Of a stretch of DNA of 64,000 nucleotides, positions 26,187-40,125 are shown piece by piece. The stretch covers positions 620,001 through 684,000 of the forward strand of contig CP016490.1 in the NCBI GenBank assembly GCA_002966495.1. The letters run 5' to 3'. The translations under genes and the position numbers were made by a program. The notes under the pieces are model-generated. The model did not search any database and had not been told where the DNA came from. It saw only the letters and a list, made by a program, of their open reading frames with translations. Source of the stretch: Halomonas sp. GFAJ-1. GTDB lineage: Bacteria > Pseudomonadota > Gammaproteobacteria > Pseudomonadales > Halomonadaceae. Within the stretch, counting starts at the first letter, position 1, and every line of letters begins with the position of its first letter.

Positions 26187-26215
26187 ATTATAGGCACGCC
26201 AACAGCCCATGTCAA
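26187..26215 (-). promoter_or_regulatory. consensus sigma-70 promoter of the S10 operon
   Basis: On the minus strand TTGACA (26210-26215) and TATAAT (26187-26192) are separated by exactly 17 bases, a perfect consensus. Transcription would begin near 26180, leaving a leader of only about 58 bases before rpsJ. The leader holds a small hairpin GACGGC/GCCGTC (26147-26162). Confidence 0.9.
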
Positions 26216-26236
26216 ACATTTGCTATTGGTGCGCAG

Positions 26237-26262
26237 AAAAGGGGGCTCACAAGAGCCCCCTT
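26237..26262 (-). terminator. terminator of the str operon (after tuf)
   Basis: Stem GGGGGCTC/GAGCCCCC (26241-26248 with 26253-26260), then TTTT on the minus strand. It lies 20 bp past the tuf stop and just upstream of the S10 promoter. Confidence 0.85.
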
Positions 26263-26281
26263 GATCAGTCAAGTAAGCAGC

Positions 26282-27475
26282 TTACTTAACGATCTTAGCC
26301 ACAACGCCAGCACCAACGGTACGACCACCTTCGCGAATTGCGAAGCGCAGACCGTCGTCCATAGCGATCGGAGCAATCAGGGTAACAACCATCTTAACGT
26401 TGTCGCCCGGCATAACCATTTCAACGCCTTCCGGCAGTTCACAGGTACCGGTTACGTCTGTGGTACGGAAGTAGAACTGGGGACGGTAGCCCTTGAAGAA
26501 AGGCGTGTGACGACCACCTTCTTCTTTGGACAGTACGTAAACTTCTGCTTCGAACGTGGTGTGCGGGTTGATGGTGCCCGGCTTAGCCAGTACCTGACCA
26601 CGCTCGACGTCATCACGCTTAGTACCACGCAGCAGGGCGCCAACGTTCTCACCTGCACGACCTTCGTCGAGCAGCTTACGGAACATTTCAACACCGGTAA
26701 CGATGGTCTTAGTGGTGTCGCGGATACCCACGATTTCCACTTCTTCGCCCGCTTTTACGATACCGCGCTCTACACGACCGGTAACAACAGTACCGCGGCC
26801 AGAGATAGAGAACACGTCTTCGATCGGCATCAGGAACGGCTGGTCGATAGCACGCTCCGGCTCAGGAATGTACTCATCCAGAGCTTTGATCAGATTCGCA
26901 ACAGCAGTAGTACCCATGCCGTTCTCATCTTCACCGTTCAGAGCCATCAGCGCAGAACCAGTGATGATCGGCGTGTCATCGCCCGGGAAGTCGTACTCGT
27001 CGAGGAGTTCGCGAACTTCCATCTCAACCAGCTCAAGCAGCTCTTCGTCATCGACCATGTCCGCTTTATTCAGGAACACAACGATATACGGAACGCCAAC
27101 CTGACGAGACAGCAGGATGTGCTCACGCGTCTGCGGCATCGGGCCGTCAGCAGCAGAACATACCAGGATTGCGCCATCCATCTGCGCAGCACCGGTGATC
27201 ATGTTCTTGACGTAGTCAGCGTGTCCTGGGCAGTCAACGTGCGCGTAGTGGCGCTCTTCAGACTGATACTCAACGTGAGACGTAGCGATGGTGATACCGC
27301 GCTCGCGCTCTTCAGGAGCGTTATCGATGGTATCAAACTCACGCCAGTCGCCGCCGAAAACCTCAGCAGACACACGAGTCAGAGCCGCTGTCAGAGTCGT
27401 TTTACCGTGGTCGACGTGACCGATGGTGCCGACGTTGACGTGCGGTTTGGAACGTTCAAATTTTTCCTTAGCCAC
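26282..27475 (-). CDS. tuf: elongation factor Tu
   Basis: 397 residues. GTPase motifs: GHVDHGKTT (about 19-27), DCPGHADY (about 81-88) and NKADM (about 136-140), followed by the two beta-barrel domains. It delivers aminoacyl-tRNA to the ribosomal A site. Last gene of the str operon. It is the only tuf in the window: the usual second site, between tRNA-Thr and tRNA-Trp, is empty here. Confidence 0.98.
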   Translation of the reverse strand: MAKEKFERSKPHVNVGTIGHVDHGKTTLTAALTRVSAEVFGGDWREFDTIDNAPEERERGITIATSHVEYQSEERHYAHVDCPGHADYVKNMITGAAQMDGAILVCSAADGPMPQTREHILLSRQVGVPYIVVFLNKADMVDDEELLELVEMEVRELLDEYDFPGDDTPIITGSALMALNGEDENGMGTTAVANLIKALDEYIPEPERAIDQPFLMPIEDVFSISGRGTVVTGRVERGIVKAGEEVEIVGIRDTTKTIVTGVEMFRKLLDEGRAGENVGALLRGTKRDDVERGQVLAKPGTINPHTTFEAEVYVLSKEEGGRHTPFFKGYRPQFYFRTTDVTGTCELPEGVEMVMPGDNVKMVVTLIAPIAMDDGLRFAIREGGRTVGAGVVAKIVK

Positions 27476-27504
27476 TGCTATAACCTCTTTACGTTAGCTA
27501 ACGG

Positions 27505-29652
27505 TTAACCGTTTTGGTTGATGACGGCTTCTACGACGCTGGAGGGCGCCTCGTCGTACTTCGCGAACTCCATAGAGTAGCTCGCACGGCCCTGGGTCTG
27601 AGAGCGCAGATCGGTTGCGTAACCGAACATCTCACCCAGCGGCACCGTTGCGCGGATGACTTTTCCGGAGCTGGAGTCATCCATGCCCTGCACCAGACCG
27701 CGACGACGGTTCAGGTCACCCATGACGTCACCCATGAAATCTTCGGGGGTCACGACCTCGACCTTCATCACCGGTTCCAGCAGCACGGCCTTGGCCTTCC
27801 TGGCACCTTCTTTAACCGCCATGGAAGAAGCAATCTTAAACGCAGTCTCGTTAGAGTCCACGTCATGGTAAGAGCCATCGTACAGCGTGACTTTAACGTC
27901 GATCATCGGGTAACCGGCGATGACACCGTTCTTCAGCTGTTCGTAGGCACCTTTTTCTACTGCTGGGATGTATTCCTTGGGAACCACACCACCAACAATT
28001 TCGTTGACGAACTTGAAGAAGATTTCTTCATCGCCTTCGCCCTTCTCTTCAGCAGCAAGCGGCTCAATGCGCAGATGCACGTGACCGTACTGCCCACGAC
28101 CACCTGACTGGCGCACAAACTTGCCTTCTTGCTCAATACTGCCACGGATGGTTTCGCGGTAAGCAACCTGCGGCTTACCGATATTGGCCTCAACCTTAAA
28201 CTCGCGACGCATACGGTCGACAAGAATATCCAGGTGCAGCTCACCCATACCAGAAATAATCGTCTGGCCGGTCTCTTCGTCAGTCTTCACCTGGAAGGAA
28301 GGATCTTCCTGGGCGAGCTTGCCCAGTGCAACACCCATCTTTTCCTGATCCGCCTTGGACTTCGGCTCAACGGCAACCGAGATTACCGGATCCGGGAACT
28401 CCATACGCTCAAGGACGATTTTGTCGTCAATATCGCACAGAGTGTCACCGGTGGTGACGTCCTTCAGACCGATACAGGCCGCAATGTCGCCCGCCAGTAC
28501 TTCTTTGATCTCTTCACGAGAGTTGGCGTGCATCTGAACGATACGGCCAACGCGCTCTTTCTTCTGCTTAACGGAGTTATATACACCGTCACCAGATTTC
28601 AGAACACCCGAGTAAACGCGGATGAACGTCAGGGTACCAACAAAGGGATCGGTGGCGATTTTAAACGCCAGCGCCGCAAACGGAGCACTGTCGTCTGCCT
28701 CACGCGTTGCAACCGTACCGTCTTTGTCGTCCAGCTCACCCTCAATCGCTTTAACTTCCGTCGGCGAAGGCAGGTATTCAACCACTGCATCCAGAACCGC
28801 CTGAACACCCTTGTTCTTAAAGGCAGAACCACAGGTCACCAGCACGATCTCGCTAGCTAATGTGCGCGCACGAAGTCCCGCCTTAATTTCCTCAATGGTC
28901 AGTTCCCCACCTTCGAGGTACTTATCCATCAATTCATCAGAGCCTTCAGCTGCGGCTTCGACCATTTGCTCGCGATATTTTTCAGCAGTTTCTTGTAGCT
29001 CAGCAGGAATATCGACAAGCTCATACGAGGTGCCTAAGTCTTCCTCACTCCAGAGGATAGCCTTCATCTCGATCAGATCGATAACACCTTTAAAGTCTTC
29101 CTCTGTACCCCAGTTAATCTGGATTGGCACAGCGTTAGCACCTAAGCGCTCCTTCAACTGGTCAACAACCATGAAGAAGTCTGCACCGGTACGGTCCATC
29201 TTATTGACGAAAACCATACGCGGGACTTCATACTTATTGGCCTGGCGCCATACTGTTTCGGTCTGCGGCTGAACGCCGGAAGAGCCGCACAGTACAACAA
29301 CAGCACCATCAAGAACACGCAAAGAACGCTCAACTTCGATAGTGAAGTCAACGTGCCCCGGAGTGTCGATGATATTAATGCGGTGCTCATCAAACTGGTG
29401 ATTCATACCTTTCCAGAAGGTAGTAACAGCAGCCGAGGTGATAGTAATACCACGCTCCTGCTCTTGCTCCATCCAGTCAGTAGTCGAAGCACCTTCATGG
29501 GTTTCGCCCAGCTTGTGGTTTACGCCAGTGTAAAACAAAACACGTTCTGTCGTGGTTGTCTTACCTGCATCAACGTGGGCAACAATACCCAAGTTGCGAT
29601 AGCGATTAAGCGGTGTTTTGCGTGCCACGGTGAAGCTCCCGTTAGTTGGCAA
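27505..29652 (-). CDS. fusA: elongation factor G
   Basis: 715 residues. G1 AHVDAGKTTTT (about 24-34), DTPGHVDFT (about 95-103) and NKMDRTGAD mark the GTPase. Domains II-V follow, including HLDILVDRMRREF and the C-terminal PLGEMFGYATDLRSQTQGRA. EF-G drives translocation. Length and context (between rpsG and tuf) fit the canonical form. Confidence 0.98.
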   Translation of the reverse strand: MPTNGSFTVARKTPLNRYRNLGIVAHVDAGKTTTTERVLFYTGVNHKLGETHEGASTTDWMEQEQERGITITSAAVTTFWKGMNHQFDEHRINIIDTPGHVDFTIEVERSLRVLDGAVVVLCGSSGVQPQTETVWRQANKYEVPRMVFVNKMDRTGADFFMVVDQLKERLGANAVPIQINWGTEEDFKGVIDLIEMKAILWSEEDLGTSYELVDIPAELQETAEKYREQMVEAAAEGSDELMDKYLEGGELTIEEIKAGLRARTLASEIVLVTCGSAFKNKGVQAVLDAVVEYLPSPTEVKAIEGELDDKDGTVATREADDSAPFAALAFKIATDPFVGTLTFIRVYSGVLKSGDGVYNSVKQKKERVGRIVQMHANSREEIKEVLAGDIAACIGLKDVTTGDTLCDIDDKIVLERMEFPDPVISVAVEPKSKADQEKMGVALGKLAQEDPSFQVKTDEETGQTIISGMGELHLDILVDRMRREFKVEANIGKPQVAYRETIRGSIEQEGKFVRQSGGRGQYGHVHLRIEPLAAEEKGEGDEEIFFKFVNEIVGGVVPKEYIPAVEKGAYEQLKNGVIAGYPMIDVKVTLYDGSYHDVDSNETAFKIASSMAVKEGARKAKAVLLEPVMKVEVVTPEDFMGDVMGDLNRRRGLVQGMDDSSSGKVIRATVPLGEMFGYATDLRSQTQGRASYSMEFAKYDEAPSSVVEAVINQNG

Positions 29653-29795
29653 TGCTCGTTAATTCAGCAGTGTTCATTTTGCGTATCCCACCGCCGCCAC
29701 CTATAAAGATAGCGGCAGTGTGTTGCAGCATGGCGAAAAAACTCTTTAGCGCAGCACAACCAGCAAAATCAAACACAAACTCAGAAACGCCGAGT

Positions 29796-30266
29796 TTAGA
29801 AACGATAGTGAGAGAAGGCCTTGTTGGCTTCTGCCATACGGTGCACATCTTCACGCTTCTTAACAGCCGAGCCTTTGCCTTCAGCGGCATCCAGCATTTC
29901 ACCTGCCAGGCGCTGAACCATCGTTTTCTCACCGCGGCGACGCGCAGCGTCCACCAACCAGCGCATTGCTAGGGCTTGGCGACGCGAAGGACGAACTTCG
30001 ACCGGCACCTGATAGGTCGCACCACCAACACGGCGCGACTTTACTTCGACCATCGGCTGGATAGTTTCCAGCGCCTTGTCGAAGATTTCCAGCGGCTCTT
30101 CATTACTACGCTCGGCAACCTTGTCCAACGCACCATAAACGATGCGCTCAGCTATGGACTTCTTGCCGCTGACCATCAGGTGGTTCATGAACTTCGCCAG
30201 ACGCTCACTTCCGAACTTGGGATCCGGCAGGATTTCGCGTTTAGCTACAACTCTTCTTCTAGGCAT
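29796..30266 (-). CDS. rpsG: 30S ribosomal protein S7
   Basis: 156 residues, the common bacterial length. MPRRRVVAKREILPDPKFGS and GGATYQVPVEVRPSRRQALA (about 81-100) are signatures. S7 organises the 16S 3' domain and in E. coli represses the str operon. It lies 144 bp after rpsL and 143 bp before fusA. Confidence 0.98.
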   Translation of the reverse strand: MPRRRVVAKREILPDPKFGSERLAKFMNHLMVSGKKSIAERIVYGALDKVAERSNEEPLEIFDKALETIQPMVEVKSRRVGGATYQVPVEVRPSRRQALAMRWLVDAARRRGEKTMVQRLAGEMLDAAEGKGSAVKKREDVHRMAEANKAFSHYRF

Positions 30267-30410
30267 GATAAGCCCTCAATTAAGGATCCTTCAGGTAAAC
30301 CCGGAACTCAAACGTTTAAAAGCGCTGCCCGACCTTACTCTTATCAGACCGTCATATTCGTATAAAAGGTAACAACACAAACGCACAGGTGCGCTACGAA
30401 CTAAGACGCC

Positions 30411-30785
30411 TTAGGACTTCGGACGCTTGGTACCGTACTTAGAACGACCCTGCTTACGGTTCTGAACACCGGAGGTGTCAAGGGCGCCACGAACGGTGTG
30501 ATAACGCACACCTGGCAAATCCTTTACACGGCCGCCGCGAATCAGAACAACAGAGTGCTCCTGAAGGTTGTGACCTTCACCACCAATATAAGACGAAACT
30601 TCAAAACCGTTGGTAAGGCGCACACGGCAAACCTTACGCAGGGCCGAGTTCGGCTTCTTCGGGGTGGTGGTGTAAACGCGCGTACAAACGCCGCGCTTTT
30701 GCGGGCACGCTTGAAGCGCAGGCACGTCACTCTTAGTGACGGGGCGCTTGCGCGGCTTGCGCACTAGCTGATTAATCGTTGCCAT
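30411..30785 (-). CDS. rpsL: 30S ribosomal protein S12
   Basis: 124 residues starting at MATINQLVRK; a longer in-frame extension is ignored because the family begins here. Conserved TPKKPNSALRKV and RGGRVKDLPGVRYHTVRG are intact. Lys43 and Lys88, the streptomycin-resistance positions, are wild type. First gene of the str operon, with a promoter about 110 bp upstream. Confidence 0.98.
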   Translation of the reverse strand: MATINQLVRKPRKRPVTKSDVPALQACPQKRGVCTRVYTTTPKKPNSALRKVCRVRLTNGFEVSSYIGGEGHNLQEHSVVLIRGGRVKDLPGVRYHTVRGALDTSGVQNRKQGRSKYGTKRPKS

Positions 30786-30890
30786 GGTGTTTAGCTGACT
30801 CCAATGGTTGCCCTGCTTTTCAACAAGTAGCCTTTTAACAAGTACTGGCAGCGGATGCGGGCGCACCCACCCCACTGTTAAAGGCTGCGC

Positions 30891-30920
30891 ATTCTAATAG
30901 CTGACCCTAGGTGACGTCAA
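30891..30920 (-). promoter_or_regulatory. sigma-70 promoter of the str operon
   Basis: Minus strand TTGACG (30915-30920) and TAGAAT (30891-30896) with an 18-base spacer. The start point would be near 30884, about 100 bases before rpsL. An inverted repeat (CTTGTCGG/CCGGCAAG) just upstream, at 30922-30945, has no T run, so I do not call it a terminator for rpoC. Confidence 0.7.
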
Positions 30921-30999
30921 GTCTTGCCGGCGGTTTAACCGACAAGATGGCGTCATTAAGGGCCAGAGTCTCGTTTTTGCTCGTTGTTACTACCGCTAC

Positions 31000-35214
<4,215 letters not shown>

Positions 35215-35224
35215 GGAACGGCTC

Positions 35225-38200
35225 CTAGCTCTCTAACTCGATATCGATGCCCAGCGAGCGGATTTCCTTCACGAGTACGTTGAAGGATTCCGGCATGCCT
35301 GCCTGCATGGTGTGGTCGCCATCCACGATGTTTTTATACATCTTGGTGCGACCTTCGACGTCATCCGACTTGACGGTGAGCATCTCTTGCAGCGTATACG
35401 CGGCACCGTAAGCTTCCAGCGCCCACACTTCCATCTCACCAAAGCGCTGACCACCGAACTGCGCCTTACCACCCAAGGGTTGCTGGGTAACCAGCGAGTA
35501 AGAGCCGGTAGAACGGGCGTGCATTTTGTCGTCTACCAAGTGGTTAAGCTTCAGCATGTACATGTAGCCAACGGTGACTGGGCGATCAAACGCATCGCCG
35601 GTACGCCCATCATACAGCGCCATTTGGCCTGACTCAGGAATGTCCGCAAGCTTCAGCAGGTGTTTGATTTCATGTTCTTTAGCACCATCAAACACCGGCG
35701 TTGCCATCGGCACACCGCCCTTAAGGTTCTTCGCCAGCGCGATCACTTCTTCATCGCTCAGCGAATCAAGATCTTCGGAGCGGCTACCAGGCGTATTGTA
35801 GATCTGGCCCAGGAAGTCGCGAATTTCAGCTACTTGCTGGCCACGGGCATCGCGCAGCATCGCTTCAATTTTCATGCCCAGACCGCGGGCTGCCATACCT
35901 AGGTGGGTTTCCAGGATCTGACCCACGTTCATCCGCGATGGTACACCCAGCGGGTTTAGTACCACATCGACCGGCTCGCCCTTCTCGTCGAACGGCATAT
36001 CTTCAATGGGCATAATCGCCGAGATAACACCTTTGTTACCGTGACGACCTGCCATTTTATCGCCGGGCTGGATGCGACGCTTAACCGCCATGTAAACCTT
36101 AACGATTTTCAGCACGCCCGGCGCAAGATCGTCGCCCTGGGTTAGCTTGCGCTTCTTATCTTCAAAGCGCTCGTCCATTTCTTTACGGCGATTTTCTAGC
36201 TGCTCGTCGGCCTGAGCCAACAGCTCGTTATAGGCTTCATCCTGCATACGCAGCTTGAACCACTGCTGACGCGGCAGCTCGTCGAGGTAAGCCTCGTCAA
36301 GTACGTCACCTTTCTTAAGGTTCGGGCCGCCGTTAACGGCTTGGCCTTCCAGGGTACGCTTTAGACGCTCAAAGGTAGCTTCTTCGGCAATACGGTAGGT
36401 CTCCTGGAGATCCTTACGCACTTCGTCCAGCTGCATCTGTTCGATAGCAAGCGCACGAGAGTCTTTCTCAACGCCGTCACGGGTAAACACCTGAACGTCG
36501 ATGACCGTGCCTTTCATGCCTGTCGGGGCACGCAGCGAGGTGTCTTTAACGTCAGACGCCTTCTCACCGAAGATAGCGCGTAGCAGCTTCTCTTCCGGCG
36601 TTAGCTGGGTTTCACCCTTAGGCGTTACTTTACCGACCAGAATGTCGCCGGGGCCAACTTCAGCACCAATATAGACAACGCCTGCCTCATCCAGCTTGCC
36701 CAGCGCCGATTCACCTACGTTGGGAATATCCGCAGTGATCTCTTCTGGCCCTAACTTGGTGTCACGCGACACACAGGTCAGTTCCTGGATGTGAATCGTG
36801 GTGAAACGGTCTTCCTGTACCACCCGCTCAGACAGCAGGATGGAGTCCTCGAAGTTGTAGCCGTTCCAGGGCATAAAGGCGATGCGCATGTTCTGACCAA
36901 GCGCCAGATCGCCCATATCCACAGACGGACCATCGGCAAGAATATCGCCACGGGCCACGCTATCACCAGGGCGCACGATGGGGCGCTGGTTCATACAGGT
37001 GTTCTGGTTTGAACGGGTGTATTTGGTCAGGTTGTAGATATCAACACCGGCTTCACCGCCAATGATTTCATCTTCGTGAACCCGTACAACAACACGACGC
37101 GCATCAACCGAGTCGATTACACCGCCACGGGTGGCTACGGCACAAACGCCGGAGTCGCGGGCGACGAAACGCTCCATCCCGGTACCTACTAGCGGCTTAT
37201 CAGCACGCAAGGTGGGAACCGCCTGACGCTGCATGTTCGCACCCATCAAGGCGCGGTTAGCATCATCGTGCTCAAGGAACGGAATCAATGCGGCCGCTAC
37301 TGAGACAACCTGGCGCGGAGACACGTCCATCAAGGTGACCTGCTCAGGCCGCATAAACGTGGTTTCACCACGGTGACGCACCTGAACCAAGTCATCGCTC
37401 AGCTTGTTAGATTCATCAACAGCTGCCGACGCCTGGGCAATAACGAAGTCACCTTCCTCGATCGCCGACAGGTGGACGATATCGTCGGTCACCTGGCCAG
37501 CGTTCACCTTACGGTAAGGCGTTTCGAGGAAGCCGTAGCTGTTGGTATGGCTGTACGTCGCCAAAGAGTTGATCAGGCCGATGTTTGGGCCTTCCGGCGT
37601 TTCGATCGGACACAGACGGCCGTAGTGCGTAGCGTGTACGTCGCGCACCTCGAAACCAGCACGCTCGCGGGTCAAACCACCCGGGCCGAGTGCAGAGACA
37701 CGGCGCTTGTGGGTAACCTCAGAGAGCGGGTTGTTTTGATCCATAAACTGAGAGAGCTGGCTTGAACCAAAGAACTCTTTCACCGCCGCCGCTACGGGCT
37801 TGGCGTTGATCAAGTCTTGAGGCATCAGGCCTTCGCTTTCCGCCATGGAAAGACGCTCTTTCACCGCACGCTCAACGCGCACTAGACCGACGCGGAACTG
37901 GTTCTCAGCCATTTCGCCAACACAGCGAATACGGCGGTTACCCAGGTGGTCGATATCGTCAACATCGCCGAAGCCATTACGGATATTGATCAGCTCGCGC
38001 AACACATCCAGGATGTCTTTGCGATCCAGTACACCAGAGCCTGTATCAGTATCACGACGCAGACGACGGTTGAACTTCATACGGCCAACGCCCGACAAGT
38101 CGTAGCGGTCTTCGCTGAAGAACAGGTTGTTAAACAGCGTCTCAGCAGCCTCTTTGGTAGGCGGCTCGCCGGGTCGCATCATGCGGTAAATTTCCACCAA

Positions 38201-39301
38201 AGCTTCAAGCGCGGAGTTCGTAGAATCCAGCTTCAAGGTGTCGGAAATAAATGAACCGCAGTCAAGGTCATTGGTGTAGAGCGTTTCAATATCCGTGATG
38301 CCGCCCTGAGCCATGCGCTCAAGGACTTCAGGCGTAATTTCCGTATTGCAGGGGCAGATCAGCTCGCCAGTTTTGGTATCGATCTGATCTTTTGCCAGCG
38401 TCTTACCGAACAGATACTCCATCGGCACTTCCAGACGCTCAAGACCGGCTTTTTCAAGCTGGCGAATGTGCTTCTGGGTAATCCGACGCCCCTCTTCAAC
38501 AATCGTCTCGCCGCTGCCATCTTTGATATCAAAGGTGGCGGTTTCACCGCGCAGGCGCGAGGGCACCAGCTCTACAAAAAAGCCGGTTTTCTCGATATGG
38601 AAGACGCTTGTTTCAAAGAATTCGTTAAGAATCTCTTCGGTGCTCATTCCCAGGGCACGCATGAGTACCGACGCCGGCAGTTTGCGGCGACGGTCAATAC
38701 GTACAAAGACGTTGTCCTTGGGGTCGAACTCGAAGTCTAGCCAGGAACCACGGTAAGGAATTACCCGGGCTGAATAGAGTAACTTGCCCGACGAGTGGCT
38801 CTTACCTTTATCGTGATCGAAGAACACACCGGGCGAACGGTGGAGCTGGGAAACGATAACCCGCTCAGTACCATTGATGACAAAGGTACCGTTCTCGGTC
38901 ATCAGGGGGATTTCCCCCATGTAGACTTCCTGCTCTTTAATATCCTTGATTGCCTTGTTCGACGAGTCGCGATCATAGATGATCAAGCGAACCTTGACGC
39001 GCAGCGGGGCGGAATACGTCACGCCACGCAGCTGACACTCCTTCACATCGAACGCCGGCGTGCCAAAGCGGTAGCTGACATATTCCAGCGCCGCATTGCC
39101 GGAGAAACTTTCAATCGGGAACACGGACTTAAACGCCGCGTGCAGGCCGATTTCGTGACGCTCGTCAGGAGAACGATCCTGCTGGAGAAAGTCGTAGTAG
39201 GAATCAAGCTGGATGGCCAGCAAGTAAGGCACATCCATCACTTGGGGCAGTTTGCCGAAATCCTTGCGGATGCGTTTTTTCTCAGTATATGAGTAAGCCA
39301 T
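35225..39301 (-). CDS. rpoB: DNA-directed RNA polymerase subunit beta
   Basis: 1358 residues. The rifampicin-binding cluster SSQLSQFMDQNNPLSEVTHK followed by RRVSALGPGGLTRERAGFEV is wild type. The C-terminal GGKAQFGGQRFGEMEVWALE is standard. It opens MAYSYTEKKRIRKDFGKLPQ. Preceded by a 355-bp spacer with an attenuator-like hairpin after rplL. Confidence 0.98.
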   Translation of the reverse strand: MAYSYTEKKRIRKDFGKLPQVMDVPYLLAIQLDSYYDFLQQDRSPDERHEIGLHAAFKSVFPIESFSGNAALEYVSYRFGTPAFDVKECQLRGVTYSAPLRVKVRLIIYDRDSSNKAIKDIKEQEVYMGEIPLMTENGTFVINGTERVIVSQLHRSPGVFFDHDKGKSHSSGKLLYSARVIPYRGSWLDFEFDPKDNVFVRIDRRRKLPASVLMRALGMSTEEILNEFFETSVFHIEKTGFFVELVPSRLRGETATFDIKDGSGETIVEEGRRITQKHIRQLEKAGLERLEVPMEYLFGKTLAKDQIDTKTGELICPCNTEITPEVLERMAQGGITDIETLYTNDLDCGSFISDTLKLDSTNSALEALVEIYRMMRPGEPPTKEAAETLFNNLFFSEDRYDLSGVGRMKFNRRLRRDTDTGSGVLDRKDILDVLRELINIRNGFGDVDDIDHLGNRRIRCVGEMAENQFRVGLVRVERAVKERLSMAESEGLMPQDLINAKPVAAAVKEFFGSSQLSQFMDQNNPLSEVTHKRRVSALGPGGLTRERAGFEVRDVHATHYGRLCPIETPEGPNIGLINSLATYSHTNSYGFLETPYRKVNAGQVTDDIVHLSAIEEGDFVIAQASAAVDESNKLSDDLVQVRHRGETTFMRPEQVTLMDVSPRQVVSVAAALIPFLEHDDANRALMGANMQRQAVPTLRADKPLVGTGMERFVARDSGVCAVATRGGVIDSVDARRVVVRVHEDEIIGGEAGVDIYNLTKYTRSNQNTCMNQRPIVRPGDSVARGDILADGPSVDMGDLALGQNMRIAFMPWNGYNFEDSILLSERVVQEDRFTTIHIQELTCVSRDTKLGPEEITADIPNVGESALGKLDEAGVVYIGAEVGPGDILVGKVTPKGETQLTPEEKLLRAIFGEKASDVKDTSLRAPTGMKGTVIDVQVFTRDGVEKDSRALAIEQMQLDEVRKDLQETYRIAEEATFERLKRTLEGQAVNGGPNLKKGDVLDEAYLDELPRQQWFKLRMQDEAYNELLAQADEQLENRRKEMDERFEDKKRKLTQGDDLAPGVLKIVKVYMAVKRRIQPGDKMAGRHGNKGVISAIMPIEDMPFDEKGEPVDVVLNPLGVPSRMNVGQILETHLGMAARGLGMKIEAMLRDARGQQVAEIRDFLGQIYNTPGSRSEDLDSLSDEEVIALAKNLKGGVPMATPVFDGAKEHEIKHLLKLADIPESGQMALYDGRTGDAFDRPVTVGYMYMLKLNHLVDDKMHARSTGSYSLVTQQPLGGKAQFGGQRFGEMEVWALEAYGAAYTLQEMLTVKSDDVEGRTKMYKNIVDGDHTMQAGMPESFNVLVKEIRSLGIDIELES

Positions 39302-39656
39302 CTGTATTCCCCAGCTTGTTCACCATGGGTGACCGATGCGTGGTCATCTGCCCCGCGGGCGTTTCAGACGCAGACAGCAAGCTCCTAAATCGGTAGCTCG
39401 CCGTCAAAAATCTTGATAGATAACAGTGTTACAGTAGTGCTGTTCACGCTTCGCTATCGCTTACGTTTACCATCACTCGCGCTTCACAACTTACGCTTCA
39501 CAACAACGGTCTTACTGTGTTTACTGCTATTTCGCAGCTTTCCTGCTCGTCCTGCACTGCGTGAACAATACATTACAACAGAAAAAGGCCGACAGCGGGA
39601 TATCCCGCCGCCAGCCGTGGAAGCTTACGCAGCGCGTAAAGCCATCAGCACAAGAA
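39302..39656 (-). other. rplL-rpoB intergenic spacer
   Basis: 355 bases without a gene. Besides the hairpin at 39582-39616, the minus strand carries short direct repeats of a GTGAAGCG(T/C)AAG type (about 39450-39500). I see no strong promoter. In E. coli this interval holds an attenuator and an RNase III processing site that set RNA polymerase level relative to ribosomal proteins. Confidence 0.7.
39582..39616 (-). terminator. attenuator-like terminator between rplL and rpoB
   Basis: Minus-strand transcripts can form a long stem (39587-39616): GCGGG/CCCGC capped by ATAT, extended outward by GGC/GTC and GGC/GCC pairs with single-base mismatches. Five T follow. It begins about 40 bases past the rplL stop, matching the position of the partial terminator in the E. 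coli rpoBC operon. Confidence 0.8.
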
Positions 39657-40025
39657 TTACTTGAGCTCGACGCTTGCGCCTGCTTCTTCCAGCTTGGTTT
39701 TAGCTGCTTCAGCATCTTCTTTAGACATTGCTTCTTTGATCGTCGCTGGTGCGCCGTCAACGGCACCCTTGGCTTCTTTCAGGCCAAGACCAGTGATTTC
39801 ACGAACCGCTTTGATGACGTTAACTTTCTTGTCACCAGCAGAGGTCAGAACCAGGTCAAACTCGGTTTGCTCCTCAGCAGCTTCGCCAGCAGCAGCCGGG
39901 CCAGCCATAACAGCGGCCGCAGCAGATACGCCGAACTTCTCTTCCATCGCTTCGATCAGCTCGACAACTTCCATTACGGACATGTCGGCTACAGCATTGA
40001 TGATATCGTCTTTGGTCAGTGCCAT
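39657..40025 (-). CDS. rplL: 50S ribosomal protein L7/L12
   Basis: 122 residues starting at MALTKDDIINAVADM; an in-frame upstream ATG is ignored because the family begins here and the preceding region is intergenic. The N-terminal dimerisation helix, an alanine- and glycine-rich hinge (about 38-52) and the C-terminal factor-binding domain GLGLKEAKGAVDGAPATIKE are clear. It forms the stalk with L10 and recruits GTPase factors. Confidence 0.97.
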   Translation of the reverse strand: MALTKDDIINAVADMSVMEVVELIEAMEEKFGVSAAAAVMAGPAAAGEAAEEQTEFDLVLTSAGDKKVNVIKAVREITGLGLKEAKGAVDGAPATIKEAMSKEDAEAAKTKLEEAGASVELK

Positions 40026-40125
40026 TGTCTCATTCCTAACTTTGCGGGAGGCTCGGTATAACGAGCACTCAGGGTTCATTGCATGATTCGAGCAGCATTA
40101 TTACGCTGCGGACAAAAAGGCCTGC

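Noticed and set aside
26138..27508. Long plus-strand open frame (456 codons) opposite tuf
   Set aside because: It is the complement of a highly conserved gene; its composition is odd (rich in T, N, V, R) and matches antisense codon bias. No ribosome site or homology is visible.
30922..30945. Inverted repeat as rpoC terminator
   Set aside because: Although it forms an 8-bp stem, no T run follows on the minus strand, and it lies upstream of the str promoter, not after rpoC.
39422..39444. Hairpin in the rplL-rpoB spacer as an RNase III site
   Set aside because: The stem depends on G-U pairs that exist only in plus-strand RNA; in the operon transcript they become C-A mismatches.
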